Part shown: positions 1 through 6,969 of the stretch, piece by piece | How positions within the stretch are numbered: the stretch's first letter is position 1 | Layout of the letters: each line of letters begins with the position of its first letter | Source: JBAWZR01 sp037142915 | GTDB taxonomy: Bacteria > Patescibacteriota > Minisyncoccia > Moranbacterales > UBA1568 | Assembly (NCBI GenBank): GCA_037142915.1 | Contig: JBAWZR010000019.1 | Coordinates: forward strand, 1 to 15,772 | DNA: 15,772 bases | Direction: 5' to 3' | Notes under the pieces: model-generated | What the model was told of the DNA's origin: nothing | What the model saw: the letters and a program-made list of their open reading frames with translations, nothing else | The model's database searches: none | Made by a program: the position numbers and the translations under genes

Positions 1-3
1 TCC

Positions 4-32
4 TTGACACGCGGCGCATTCGGCGGTACCTT
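4..32 (+). promoter_or_regulatory. Possible vegetative promoter of the regulator/efflux operon
   Basis: A perfect -35 hexamer TTGACA lies at 4-9. With a 17-bp spacer the -10 would be TACCTT at 27-32, which matches the consensus at only three of six positions. TATA-rich alternatives further right (TATACC at 32-37, TATATA at 55-60) have poor spacing to this -35. The position just upstream of the dyad operator and the repressor gene makes a promoter here likely, but the -10 is not settled. Confidence 0.35.
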
Positions 33-58
33 ATACCTATACCAGAGGTATATGTATA
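32..58. promoter_or_regulatory. 27-bp dyad operator, probable CsoR-family binding site
   Basis: The left arm is TATACC-TATACC (32-43), the centre AGA (44-46) and the right arm GGTATA-TGTATA (47-58). Eleven of twelve base pairs across the centre are complementary; the inner half (38-52) is perfect. Known CsoR and CstR operators are similar TATACC...GGTATA dyads, with a G/C-richer centre. The site lies immediately before a CsoR-family gene, so autorepression of the regulator and downstream efflux genes is the natural reading. Binding itself is inferred. Confidence 0.72.
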
Positions 59-80
59 TAACTTGCCTAACAAAAAATGT

Positions 81-353
81 ATGACGCAAAAGGAACGTAT
101 CGCCATCGCCCTCAAGAAGGCGCGCACGAGCATCGAAAAAATCCTCGGTATGGTCGAGGAAAAAGAACCGGATTGCTTCTCGGTCATCCAGCAAAACCTG
201 GCCGTTATCGGACTCTTGAAGTCAGCCAATCTCTTGATGCTTGAGAGTCATATGGATCGTGCCACCGCAAAACTATCTGGAGCCCAGGCTAAGCAAATCA
301 AGCTTATTCACAAAGAACTCCTAAAAATCGTCCAAATCGCTCAGAATAAATAA
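81..353 (+). CDS. CsoR/RcnR-family (DUF156) metal- or electrophile-sensing repressor, divergent
   Basis: This 90-residue all-helical protein has the family layout: a basic first helix, the loop and helix around MVEEKEPDCFSVIQQNLAV, then the LLMLESHMDRA helix. Family members are small tetrameric DNA-binding proteins that release operator DNA on binding Cu(I), Ni/Co or formaldehyde, or on persulfide modification. C32 and H57 match the second and third sensing positions (25 apart, as in CsoR C36/H61). The next position, cysteine in CsoR, is A61 here, so a classical Cu(I) site is incomplete. The usual GQ motif of the first helix is also missing. I chose the ATG; an in-frame TTG at 63 would add six residues including a cysteine. 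Neither start has a clear ribosome site. It probably represses itself and the efflux genes that begin 10 bases later. Confidence 0.8.
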   Translation: MTQKERIAIALKKARTSIEKILGMVEEKEPDCFSVIQQNLAVIGLLKSANLLMLESHMDRATAKLSGAQAKQIKLIHKELLKIVQIAQNK

Positions 354-362
354 TTTTTTGCT

Positions 363-1541
363 ATGCTTATTTCATCGCTCCCGTCGAAACGTGCCTGGCT
401 CTTTCTTGGTATCGGTTTGACGTTCATCGGCGTTTGGGCCTGGCAATCGCATGCCGCCACCAATACCCCCGACCAATTATCCCCACAACCAACAGCGATT
501 CACGCCATCACTATCGCCTCAGAAACATTCCAACCGACAGAGAGCTACACCGGTCTCGTCCATGGTCAGCAACAAGCAACTGTCACTGCAAAAGCATCGG
601 GCTACATCGTCTCACTCCTCAAAGAACCGGGTGACCGTGTGCGGGCGGGCGAATTGCTGGCAGTTCTCGATGGCAACGAACTCATAGCTGGGAGTCAGAG
701 TGCTGCGCTCTCCCTCGATGCTTCGCGCAACACACTCGATCAGACGACTGCCTATTTCCGCCAAAAAGTCCGTGAGGCGGAGGCGAATCTTTCCAAAGTA
801 AAAGTTGATCAAGATAACGGCAACGCAACCAACAAAGATGTTCGCGTCGCCAAAGAAGCTCTCCAGAGTGCCACGAAATTTCGAGACCTCCAAGATAGCC
901 AAGCGCAAGCGGGCATCGCCGCCGCCCAAGGTTCGACCCTCGTCGCCACGGCCGCACTCCAAAGCCGATTTATCAAAGCGCCTTTCGCCGGGATCATCAT
1001 TGCCAAGAGCACTTCTCTCGGAACATTTGTCAATTCGGGTGCAAGTCTCTATGAAATCGCCTCTCCCGATGCACTCGAAATCAATGTCTCCGTCCCCGCT
1101 CGCCTGGCTGATTTTATTCATCAGGGAACACTCGTCTCGATCACACCGGAACACTCAGGCCAATCGATAGACGGCGTGGTGTTCTCAGTGACTCAAGCAG
1201 CCAACCCGGCTACGGGCGAAATACCGGTGCGCATCCGATTGATGACTAATACCAGCCATCAATCTCTCTCCGTCGGTCAGTATGCCACCGTCACTTTTCT
1301 CGCTGCTAAACCCCATACATCTCTTCTTATCCCGAGCACGGCTCTCCTTCGATCCTACGGTGATACCTTTGTCTTTATTGTGAAGGATGGGACTGCTCGG
1401 AGAGTTCTCGTCACGCTCGGTCAGGCTGCCGGCGATCGACAAGAGATCCTCTCCGGCCTCACCCCGGGTGACCAATTGATTACCGAGGGTTTACACACGC
1501 TCCGCACCGATATGCCGATTACGCTCATCACTGAACACTGA
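363..1541 (+). CDS. RND efflux periplasmic adaptor (membrane fusion protein, HlyD/AcrA type)
   Basis: This 392-residue protein connects an RND pump to the outside in family members. A basic N-terminus and hydrophobic span (residues 11-27) act as a signal anchor; no lipobox cysteine is seen. The first lipoyl half lies around residues 72-105 (AKASGYIVSLLKEPGDRVRAGE). A helical hairpin rich in Ala, Lys and Gln follows (about 112-195), then the second lipoyl half (FIKAPFAGIIIAKSTSLGTF, 203-222). The beta-barrel and membrane-proximal regions run to the end. The length is normal for the family. It starts 9 bases after the repressor and ends 2 bases before the permease, so the genes are almost certainly one transcript. 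No Shine-Dalgarno site is visible before the ATG. Substrate cannot be told from the adaptor. Confidence 0.93.
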   Translation: MLISSLPSKRAWLFLGIGLTFIGVWAWQSHAATNTPDQLSPQPTAIHAITIASETFQPTESYTGLVHGQQQATVTAKASGYIVSLLKEPGDRVRAGELLAVLDGNELIAGSQSAALSLDASRNTLDQTTAYFRQKVREAEANLSKVKVDQDNGNATNKDVRVAKEALQSATKFRDLQDSQAQAGIAAAQGSTLVATAALQSRFIKAPFAGIIIAKSTSLGTFVNSGASLYEIASPDALEINVSVPARLADFIHQGTLVSITPEHSGQSIDGVVFSVTQAANPATGEIPVRIRLMTNTSHQSLSVGQYATVTFLAAKPHTSLLIPSTALLRSYGDTFVFIVKDGTARRVLVTLGQAAGDRQEILSGLTPGDQLITEGLHTLRTDMPITLITEH

Positions 1542-1543
1542 TT

Positions 1544-4500
1544 ATGCCGACTTCACCCACTCCACTTAACTTCGTTGGGAAAACCGCTCGGCTCTTCCTT
1601 GAGAATCGTACGGTGTCCGCCCTCACGATCGGCGTCCTTATGCTCTGGGGCATACTCTCTTTCGTTTTGATGCCCAAGCAATACAATCCCGAAATCGTCG
1701 CACCCGCCTTCACCGTCTCCACGGAATTTCCCCATACCTCGGCCGAAGAAATCCGATCATTCCTCACCCGACCGATTGAAGACGGCATCGCCTCACTTCC
1801 CAAAGTAGACGCCATAACATCACAATCAATCGCTGGCGGGCGCAGTATCGTCATGGTTAAATTTCTCGTGGGTTCGTCTCAAGACAATGCTGTCACCTCG
1901 CTCAACCAAAAACTGCGCGACATCCAACCGACGCTCCCGACTACCGCATCCGAGCCACTCGTCCGATCTATTGATCCGGACACAGTACCTATTATTGATA
2001 TCGGTCTCACATCTCCAACTCGATCAGAAGGCTCTCTGCGCGAACTTGCTATCGCTGTCACAGACGAACTCAAACTCGTACCGGGGATTTCCAGTGCCGA
2101 AATGGTGGGCGGACGGACTAATCATTTGCAAATCGAACTTGATGGAACAGCGCTCATAGCCAGGAATATTACTATTCCGGAGATTACTACCGCCATCGCT
2201 CGAGCCAATGGCGCCTTTTCCATCGACACTCTCCAGGCAACCAGTACTAATCCAATCATCAGTCTTACCGGCAATATAAACGGTATCGAAGACGCATCAC
2301 ATATTATCCTCCGAGAAAACGGCAGCACACTCCTCCGATTGGGCGACATCGCCCGCATTTCCTATGACCATGGATACAGTACCAGCTTCGTTCGTCTCAC
2401 CGAGAAAGACCAGACGACGACACCAGTTGTCCACATCGCTCTCGCCAAACTCAAGGGTGAAAACGCGACCACCGTGTCCAAACAAACCCTCGCCGCCCTC
2501 GAGACACTCAGGGGACGAATGATTCCAGATGATGTCACTGTATCTGTCCTCCGCGACGAAGGTCAAACCGCAAGCGAAGAAATTTCCAAACTCTCGTTCG
2601 ATCTCGTCAAATCTATCCTCATTGTCAGTGTGCTTTTGGCAATCTTTTTGGGCGTGAGAAACGCTCTCGTTGCTTCAATTTCTATTCCGCTCGTACTCTT
2701 GGCCGTCTTTGGCGTTGGACTCTTGGCTGGACAGACCGTCAACCGCATCACTCTCTTCGCGCTCATTCTCTCGCTCGGTCTTCTGGTCGATGATGCTATC
2801 GTCGTCGTGGAAAACATCGCCCGTTACTTCCGTCTCTACCCCGACGAAAAACGACTCCCACTTATCGTCCGGGCAGTGAACGAAGTTGGTGGCGCGCTCG
2901 CTCTTTCGACGCTCACTATGGCGCTCGCCTTCATCCCGATGGCCTTCGTCACAGGTATGATGGGCCCCTATATGGGACCGATTCCTTTCTTCGTGCCCGC
3001 CGCGCTCATCATTTCGCTCATCATTTCGGTTACACTCAACCCCTACCTCGCCTATCTCCTCACACCGCGCCACGAATCCAAAAACAATCAGAAAAAAAAC
3101 ATCTTCGTTCGCGCGCTCGAAAAAATCGAAAGGAGCTACGAACGAACACTCTCAACACTTCTCTCCGACGCGACCAAACGAAAACAAACGCTCATTGTAA
3201 CCGCGCTGCTATTATTTGGTGCATTCATCCTCCCGTTTACGCCACTCGTCCCTTTCCGTATGCTCCCCAAAGCAGACAAGGAATCATTCTCTGTCTATCT
3301 CGATCTCCCCGACAATACCAATGTCACCGCCACCGACACAGTCGCCACAACATTCGAAAAAATGATTCTCACGGATCATGAAGTGGTGGGTGTTGAGAGC
3401 TTCATTGGCATTGCACCGGTAGTTGATTTCAACGGACTCTTCCGGGGGAGTTCCGAACGAGTCGGTGAAAATCAAGCAACGATCAAAGTCAATCTCACGC
3501 ACCTGCAAGATCGATCCATCACTTCCGAAACAATCGCCTTTCGCACTCGCGACGCCCTCGAACGACTACAGAAAACCATCCCCGATGCCACCTTCCGTAT
3601 CGTCGAGGATCCGCCGGGGCCGCCGGTCTTGTCTACCTTCCTCCTCAAAATCGAAGGTGAAAACGATCAGGTACGCGAACACATCGCGCGCGACTTCGCC
3701 GAGCACTCTGCGGCTACTCGCGGCGTTGTCGATATCGATACATCCATCCCCGAACGCGGCATCGATAGCACCTACCGGATTGATACGGAGAAAGCCCAAC
3801 TCCTCGGAGTATCACCCGGAGATGCCGAGAGCACCCTGCATACGGCACTTTCTGGGAGTATCGTCGGTCTCTATCGCGGGACGCCCGTGGCAAATACGAA
3901 TCAAATGAAAGCCGAGCAAGAATATATTATCCTACGACTCGCTCCCGGAGACCGTACTGCCGAGCAAGATCTCTCGTTCATCCGAGTACCGGGAAAAAAT
4001 GGCGACCTTGTTCCACTCACCGCATTCATCGAGAAAACCGATCAATCCGTCGAACGGACCATTCTCACCAACGAACGAGAGAAGTCTACACTCATCTCCG
4101 CCGAAATGGGCAATCGAAGTATCGTCTATGCCGTGCTCGATCTCTTCCCCAAACTCCTCCACTATCGACTCCCGAGTGGTACCGGAGAGATCGTCTCTTG
4201 GTCACCCTTCGGCGTCGTCTACCAAGATCGCGCGACCGGTGAACACTACAAAATAATGATCGACGGCGAATGGAAACTCTCGCTCGAAGTCTTCCGGGAT
4301 CTCGGCATCGTGATGGGCGCGGTCATCTTCCTCATCTTCTTCGTACTCGCTGCCCGCACCGCCTCGCTCATCATTCCGATCCTCATTATGGTCAGTATTC
4401 CGCTCGGCCTCATCGGCATCTTCCCGGGCTTCGCACTTCTGCAAGCACTCAAGGGTACCTACTTCAATGCTACGTCAATGATTGGTGTCATTGCTCTCTC

Positions 4501-4789
4501 TGGTCTCTCCGTCAAAAACGCCATCATCTACCTCGAGTATCTCGAACCGCTCAAGCGAGCTGGCCGACCGATCCGCGAGGCCCTGGTCGAGACCGGGCGC
4601 ATCCGCCTCCTCCCGATAACCCTCACTTCACTGGCCGCCATCCTCGGTTCACTCACTATCATCACTGACCCGGTTTGGGAGGGTTTGGCTTGGTCGATCA
4701 TCTTCGGTCTCGCCGCATCAACCCTCCTCACGCTCATCATCTTTCCGCTCCTCTACTTCCTCGCGAAACGCAACCACTGGAAAAATTAA
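1544..4789 (+). CDS. RND-superfamily efflux permease, HAE-like
   Basis: This 1081-residue inner-membrane proton antiporter has the duplicated RND fold. TM1 lies near residues 24-44, followed by a large porter domain. TM2-TM6 span about 350-520, TM7 begins the second half, a second porter domain follows, and TM8-TM12 end near 1075. TM4 contains LLVDDAIVVVEN with the proton-relay pair D416-D417. TM10 contains GLSVKNAIIYLEY with K991, matching AcrB K940. The TM4 motif is the hydrophobe/amphiphile (HAE) form, not the heavy-metal (HME) form. The partner is the adaptor ending 2 bases earlier. No outer-membrane TolC-like gene is in the window; if the host is a monoderm candidate-phylum cell the pump may work as a two-component system. 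Substrate is unknown. Confidence 0.95.
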   Translation: MPTSPTPLNFVGKTARLFLENRTVSALTIGVLMLWGILSFVLMPKQYNPEIVAPAFTVSTEFPHTSAEEIRSFLTRPIEDGIASLPKVDAITSQSIAGGRSIVMVKFLVGSSQDNAVTSLNQKLRDIQPTLPTTASEPLVRSIDPDTVPIIDIGLTSPTRSEGSLRELAIAVTDELKLVPGISSAEMVGGRTNHLQIELDGTALIARNITIPEITTAIARANGAFSIDTLQATSTNPIISLTGNINGIEDASHIILRENGSTLLRLGDIARISYDHGYSTSFVRLTEKDQTTTPVVHIALAKLKGENATTVSKQTLAALETLRGRMIPDDVTVSVLRDEGQTASEEISKLSFDLVKSILIVSVLLAIFLGVRNALVASISIPLVLLAVFGVGLLAGQTVNRITLFALILSLGLLVDDAIVVVENIARYFRLYPDEKRLPLIVRAVNEVGGALALSTLTMALAFIPMAFVTGMMGPYMGPIPFFVPAALIISLIISVTLNPYLAYLLTPRHESKNNQKKNIFVRALEKIERSYERTLSTLLSDATKRKQTLIVTALLLFGAFILPFTPLVPFRMLPKADKESFSVYLDLPDNTNVTATDTVATTFEKMILTDHEVVGVESFIGIAPVVDFNGLFRGSSERVGENQATIKVNLTHLQDRSITSETIAFRTRDALERLQKTIPDATFRIVEDPPGPPVLSTFLLKIEGENDQVREHIARDFAEHSAATRGVVDIDTSIPERGIDSTYRIDTEKAQLLGVSPGDAESTLHTALSGSIVGLYRGTPVANTNQMKAEQEYIILRLAPGDRTAEQDLSFIRVPGKNGDLVPLTAFIEKTDQSVERTILTNEREKSTLISAEMGNRSIVYAVLDLFPKLLHYRLPSGTGEIVSWSPFGVVYQDRATGEHYKIMIDGEWKLSLEVFRDLGIVMGAVIFLIFFVLAARTASLIIPILIMVSIPLGLIGIFPGFALLQALKGTYFNATSMIGVIALSGLSVKNAIIYLEYLEPLKRAGRPIREALVETGRIRLLPITLTSLAAILGSLTIITDPVWEGLAWSIIFGLAASTLLTLIIFPLLYFLAKRNHWKN

Positions 4790-4812
4790 ATAACAAACAC
4801 TCCTCATAATTT

Positions 4813-5067
4813 ATGACACTCACTATGCAACCATCAAAAAAAATCTACCGTCTCGATACCACTCGTTGGAATATCGAGCGACTTATATTTCTCATCGCCG
4901 GACTGCTCATCGCGACATTCACTCTCCTCGGATTTTTCGTCCATCCCAGCTTCCACTATGCCACCCTCTTCGTCAGTGGTATGCTCGTCTTCTTCGCACT
5001 CACCGGCTACTGCCCGATGGCTATTTTCATCCATTCCCTCAGCAAAAACAATGAGGGCACGAAATAA
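4813..5067 (+). CDS. DUF2892 (YgaP transmembrane-like) small inner-membrane protein
   Basis: This 84-residue protein has two hydrophobic helices (about 24-42 and 48-63) and the conserved TGYCPM turn (residues 64-69), as in DUF2892 proteins and the membrane tail of the YgaP rhodanese. The N-terminal NIERLIFLIAG stretch also fits the family. There is no attached rhodanese domain. DUF2892 proteins often sit beside sulfur, thiol or metal-stress genes; the cysteine in the CPM turn is the obvious functional residue, but the role is not established. It follows the permease by 23 bases, with no terminator, so it is probably the last gene of the efflux operon. ATG at 4825 (residue 5) is an alternative start. 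Confidence 0.8.
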   Translation: MTLTMQPSKKIYRLDTTRWNIERLIFLIAGLLIATFTLLGFFVHPSFHYATLFVSGMLVFFALTGYCPMAIFIHSLSKNNEGTK

Positions 5068-5072
5068 TGTGT

Positions 5073-5101
5073 GAAAACAAATCAGGCAATCGTTCGTACT
5101 A
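5073..5101 (+). promoter_or_regulatory. Candidate ECF-type promoter in front of the sigma factor gene
   Basis: GAAAAC at 5073-5078 and CGTACTA at 5095-5101 are separated by 16 bases. This resembles the general ECF layout (AAC-containing -35, CGT/TCTA-like -10) and closely matches a second site at 6421-6448. Transcription would start about 6-8 bases after the -10, only a few bases before the ATG at 5111, giving a nearly leaderless message. That agrees with the lack of a ribosome binding site. Autoregulation by the encoded sigma factor is inferred. Confidence 0.5.
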
Positions 5102-5110
5102 TGCTTTGTT

Positions 5111-5695
5111 ATGAATACTCGCTCATCAGACGCGATTCCGAGCGATTTTGATCTCGTCGCGCAAGCCAAAAACGATCCCGAGGCCTTCGGGGCACTGATA
5201 CGCCGATATCAAGAGCCTCTGTTTCGTTATGCTCGCCGGTTCGGTCAACTCCCAAACGAAGATACGGAAGACCTCCTCCAGGAAGCCTTCATCAAAATGT
5301 ACCGACATCTCAATGAATATGACTCGTCGTTGAAGTTCTCCAGTTGGGCATATCGAATTGTCCACAATCAAATCGTCGATCATTTTCGGAAACTCAAAGC
5401 GCGCGTTCGCACCGATGCTCTTGAGGACTACGAATGGGAAAAGTTAATCGCCGGCAATACCGATATCGGCCAAGAGTTGATGGATCGTGATTGCGTAGAA
5501 AACATTAAAAGCGCCATAAACGCATTGCCTTCCGCCTACCGTGAAGTTCTACTTCTCCGCTTTATCGAAGACAAAGACTACGAAGAAATCATGGATATCC
5601 TCAAGAAACCAAAAGGTACCGTCGCCACACTCATCGCTCGCGGCAAAAAACTCATCCGCGAAACCATGCAACAATCCAATCATCCTTGTCGATAA
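5111..5695 (+). CDS. ECF-family RNA polymerase sigma factor (sigma-70 group IV)
   Basis: This 194-residue protein has only the sigma2 and sigma4 regions, as ECF factors do. Region 2 covers about residues 22-96, including the core-binding and -10 recognition stretch DLLQEAFIKMYRHL (54-67), then SSWAYRIVHNQIVDHFRK (77-94). A variable acidic linker (about 101-130) follows. Region 4 (about 133-184) holds INALPSAYREVLLLRF and a helix-turn-helix ending in GTVATLIARGKKLIRE. It directs RNA polymerase to a small set of stress promoters. The next gene starts 4 bases downstream and encodes a membrane protein, the usual position for an anti-sigma factor. No zinc-binding ZAS motif was seen in either protein. 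The stimulus is unknown; the adjacent efflux operon suggests envelope or toxicant stress. Confidence 0.93.
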   Translation: MNTRSSDAIPSDFDLVAQAKNDPEAFGALIRRYQEPLFRYARRFGQLPNEDTEDLLQEAFIKMYRHLNEYDSSLKFSSWAYRIVHNQIVDHFRKLKARVRTDALEDYEWEKLIAGNTDIGQELMDRDCVENIKSAINALPSAYREVLLLRFIEDKDYEEIMDILKKPKGTVATLIARGKKLIRETMQQSNHPCR

Positions 5696-5699
5696 TCAT

Positions 5700-6422
5700 A
5701 TGAACAAAGATCTCTCTACAGATATTCTCGCAGAAATCAAAAACCAACATATCGCTCCGGAACCGTACTGGAAAGCGCTCCTCAAGCGACGCGGCACATG
5801 GATTTTTTTCGTACTCGCGAGTTTGATTGGAGCCGGTATTCTCGCCATCACCTCATCAATCTTCGCCGACCTGGATTGGAATATTCCCTTTGCGTGGTCT
5901 CACCCCTTCAATCATATTCCATTCCCTTTCTTTCCTTTATTTTGGTTCATTCTCGTTATTCTCTGCGCCATCCTCGCGATGATCAGTATCAGAAAAACAG
6001 AATACGGATACCGGTATGAATGGAAAACACTTACCCTGCTTCCGCTCGGTGTCATACTCCTCCTCGGCTTCTTCCTCTGGCGAATCGGAGCCGGACAGCG
6101 CTTCAATACCTCGCTCATGCGTGATATTCCGACCTATGGACAACACGCCCTCACCAAAGAAAGCCAGTGGTCGCAACCGGAAAATGGACTTTTGGCCGGC
6201 ACCATTCTCTCAACTCAAAATACAAATCTCTCGCTGCAAGATTTCTCGGGAAAAGTGTGGACGATCGTAATTGATGCGCACGTCATTATTCGACCTTCAG
6301 TTACACTGCAAAAAAACGCTGCCGTGAAAATTATCGGTGAACAAACCGAAAAGAATACCTTTACAGCACAAGAAATTCGCCCCTGGGACGGAGCTGGTAT
6401 GATGCGCGGGCGCAGAAGGTGA
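5700..6422 (+). CDS. Three-span membrane protein, probable anti-sigma/sensor partner of the ECF factor
   Basis: The ATG at 5700 lies 4 bases after the sigma stop; the reading frame is open further upstream, but that part only overlaps the sigma gene in another frame. The 240-residue product has a short N-terminal tail (1-31, with IKNQHIAPEPYWKALLKRR) and membrane helices at about 33-55, 76-97 and 111-130. A C-terminal domain (about 160-230) follows. Positive residues put the N-terminus and the loop 98-110 inside, so the C-terminal domain should be outside. That domain (GLLAGTILSTQNTNLSLQD ... VKIIGEQ ... FTAQEIRPW) has the beta-strand rhythm of small OB-fold domains such as DUF5666. I do not recognise a named family. 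The anti-sigma role rests on position and topology; the tail is very short for a classical anti-sigma domain. Confidence 0.62.
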   Translation: MNKDLSTDILAEIKNQHIAPEPYWKALLKRRGTWIFFVLASLIGAGILAITSSIFADLDWNIPFAWSHPFNHIPFPFFPLFWFILVILCAILAMISIRKTEYGYRYEWKTLTLLPLGVILLLGFFLWRIGAGQRFNTSLMRDIPTYGQHALTKESQWSQPENGLLAGTILSTQNTNLSLQDFSGKVWTIVIDAHVIIRPSVTLQKNAAVKIIGEQTEKNTFTAQEIRPWDGAGMMRGRRR

Positions 6423-6448
6423 AAACTTTTCCCGCTGGATACGTTCTA
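6421..6448 (+). promoter_or_regulatory. Candidate ECF-type promoter for the secreted protein gene
   Basis: GAAAAC at 6421-6426 and CGTTCTA at 6442-6448 are separated by 15 bases. Against the E. coli sigma-E pattern GGAACTT-N15-GTCTAA, AAAACTT (6422-6428), N15 and TTCTAC (6444-6449) match 5 of 7 and 4 of 6 positions. It shares both boxes with the site before the sigma gene (one base different in the -10 box). The -35 box overlaps the stop codon of the membrane protein gene. Control by the neighbouring ECF factor is inferred. Confidence 0.55.
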
Positions 6449-6487
6449 CATTGTGCCGGCAAACAATTTGTATCTCTTAATAATTAC

Positions 6488-6493
6488 AGGAAA
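6488..6493 (+). promoter_or_regulatory. Shine-Dalgarno site of the secreted protein gene
   Basis: AGGAAA sits 5 bases before the ATG at 6499. It is the clearest ribosome binding site in the window; the other + strand genes show none. It supports this start and suggests the secreted protein is translated strongly from its own transcript with a leader of about 45 bases. Confidence 0.6.
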
Positions 6494-6498
6494 CGCTT

Positions 6499-6918
6499 AT
6501 GAAAAAATCACTTCTCTTTGGCGCACTTGGTGCCATCACCCTCGGTGTGGCCGTCTACGCCACCAGCGCATTAGCCGCTGTCAATGACAATCGCGGTTTC
6601 GGACCAAACTACACACCAGAGCGTCACACGCAGATGGAAAAAGCGCTTGAAAGTAATGATTACGCTACTTGGAAAAACTTGATGGGTGATCGTGGTGCGG
6701 CCCGAGTCATCACCGCGGACAATTTCTCCCGCTTCGCCGAGATGCACACGCTGCGTGAAGCTGGCAAGATTGATGACGCGAACAAAATTCGCACCGAACT
6801 TGGTCTCGGAACCGGAGATGGTTCTCGCAACGGACGAGGCGTTCGGCACAATGGTTCTGGTGCTCAAAACAAATTCGTGGATGCCAATGGTGACGGCAAA
6901 TGTGATCGGCTGCAATAA
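6499..6918 (+). CDS. Small secreted protein with signal peptide and C-terminal EF-hand-like loop
   Basis: The 139-residue product starts with a textbook signal peptide: MKK, a hydrophobic core, and a cleavage site ALA|A after residue 26. The mature part has a helical region (about 35-105) with TPERHTQMEKALESNDYATW and FSRFAEMHTLREAGKIDDAN. A Gly/Arg/Asn-rich low-complexity stretch (about 108-125) follows. The last 14 residues contain DANGDGKCD, a calcium-loop pattern with D128, N130, D132 and D136, and a single cysteine C135. Position 12 of the loop would be the final residue, Q139. I know similar secreted proteins from candidate-phylum genomes but no assigned function. The helical part loosely recalls periplasmic stress proteins such as CpxP/Spy, without their LTxxQ motif. 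It has its own candidate ECF promoter and ribosome site and is followed by a terminator. Confidence 0.75.
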   Translation: MKKSLLFGALGAITLGVAVYATSALAAVNDNRGFGPNYTPERHTQMEKALESNDYATWKNLMGDRGAARVITADNFSRFAEMHTLREAGKIDDANKIRTELGLGTGDGSRNGRGVRHNGSGAQNKFVDANGDGKCDRLQ

Positions 6919-6938
6919 TCCGCCCACACTCACACGAG

Positions 6939-6969
6939 AAAAATAACCCCGATACAGGGGTTATTTTTT
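6939..6969. terminator. Bidirectional intrinsic terminator between convergent genes
   Basis: AAAAATAACCCC (6939-6950) and GGGGTTATTTTT (6957-6968) are perfect 12-bp complements around the 6-base loop GATACA. T and A tracts flank the CCCC/GGGG core on the two sides, so it should work on both strands. It serves the + strand secreted protein gene and the - strand TPR gene. The TAA stop of the TPR gene (6963-6961) lies inside the right arm. Confidence 0.9.

Noticed and set aside
25..30. GGTACC palindrome as a separate operator
   Set aside because: A 6-bp palindrome is expected by chance and lies outside the much stronger dyad at 32-58.
612..1154. 180-codon open frame on the - strand opposite the adaptor gene
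   Set aside because: It lies wholly antisense to a clear adaptor CDS and its product is an Arg/Glu/Gly-rich sequence with no recognisable motif; it is a by-product of codon bias.
1544..4789. Assignment of the permease as a CusA-type copper pump because of the CsoR-like neighbour
   Set aside because: The TM4 motif is HAE-like and the regulator lacks a complete Cu(I) site; copper cannot be assigned from the sequence.
5541..5699. Upstream extension of the membrane protein gene, overlapping the sigma factor
   Set aside because: The extra 53 residues are Ser/Lys/Asn-rich translation of the sigma gene's second frame; the ATG at 5700 gives a tight junction after the sigma stop and a sensible N-terminus.
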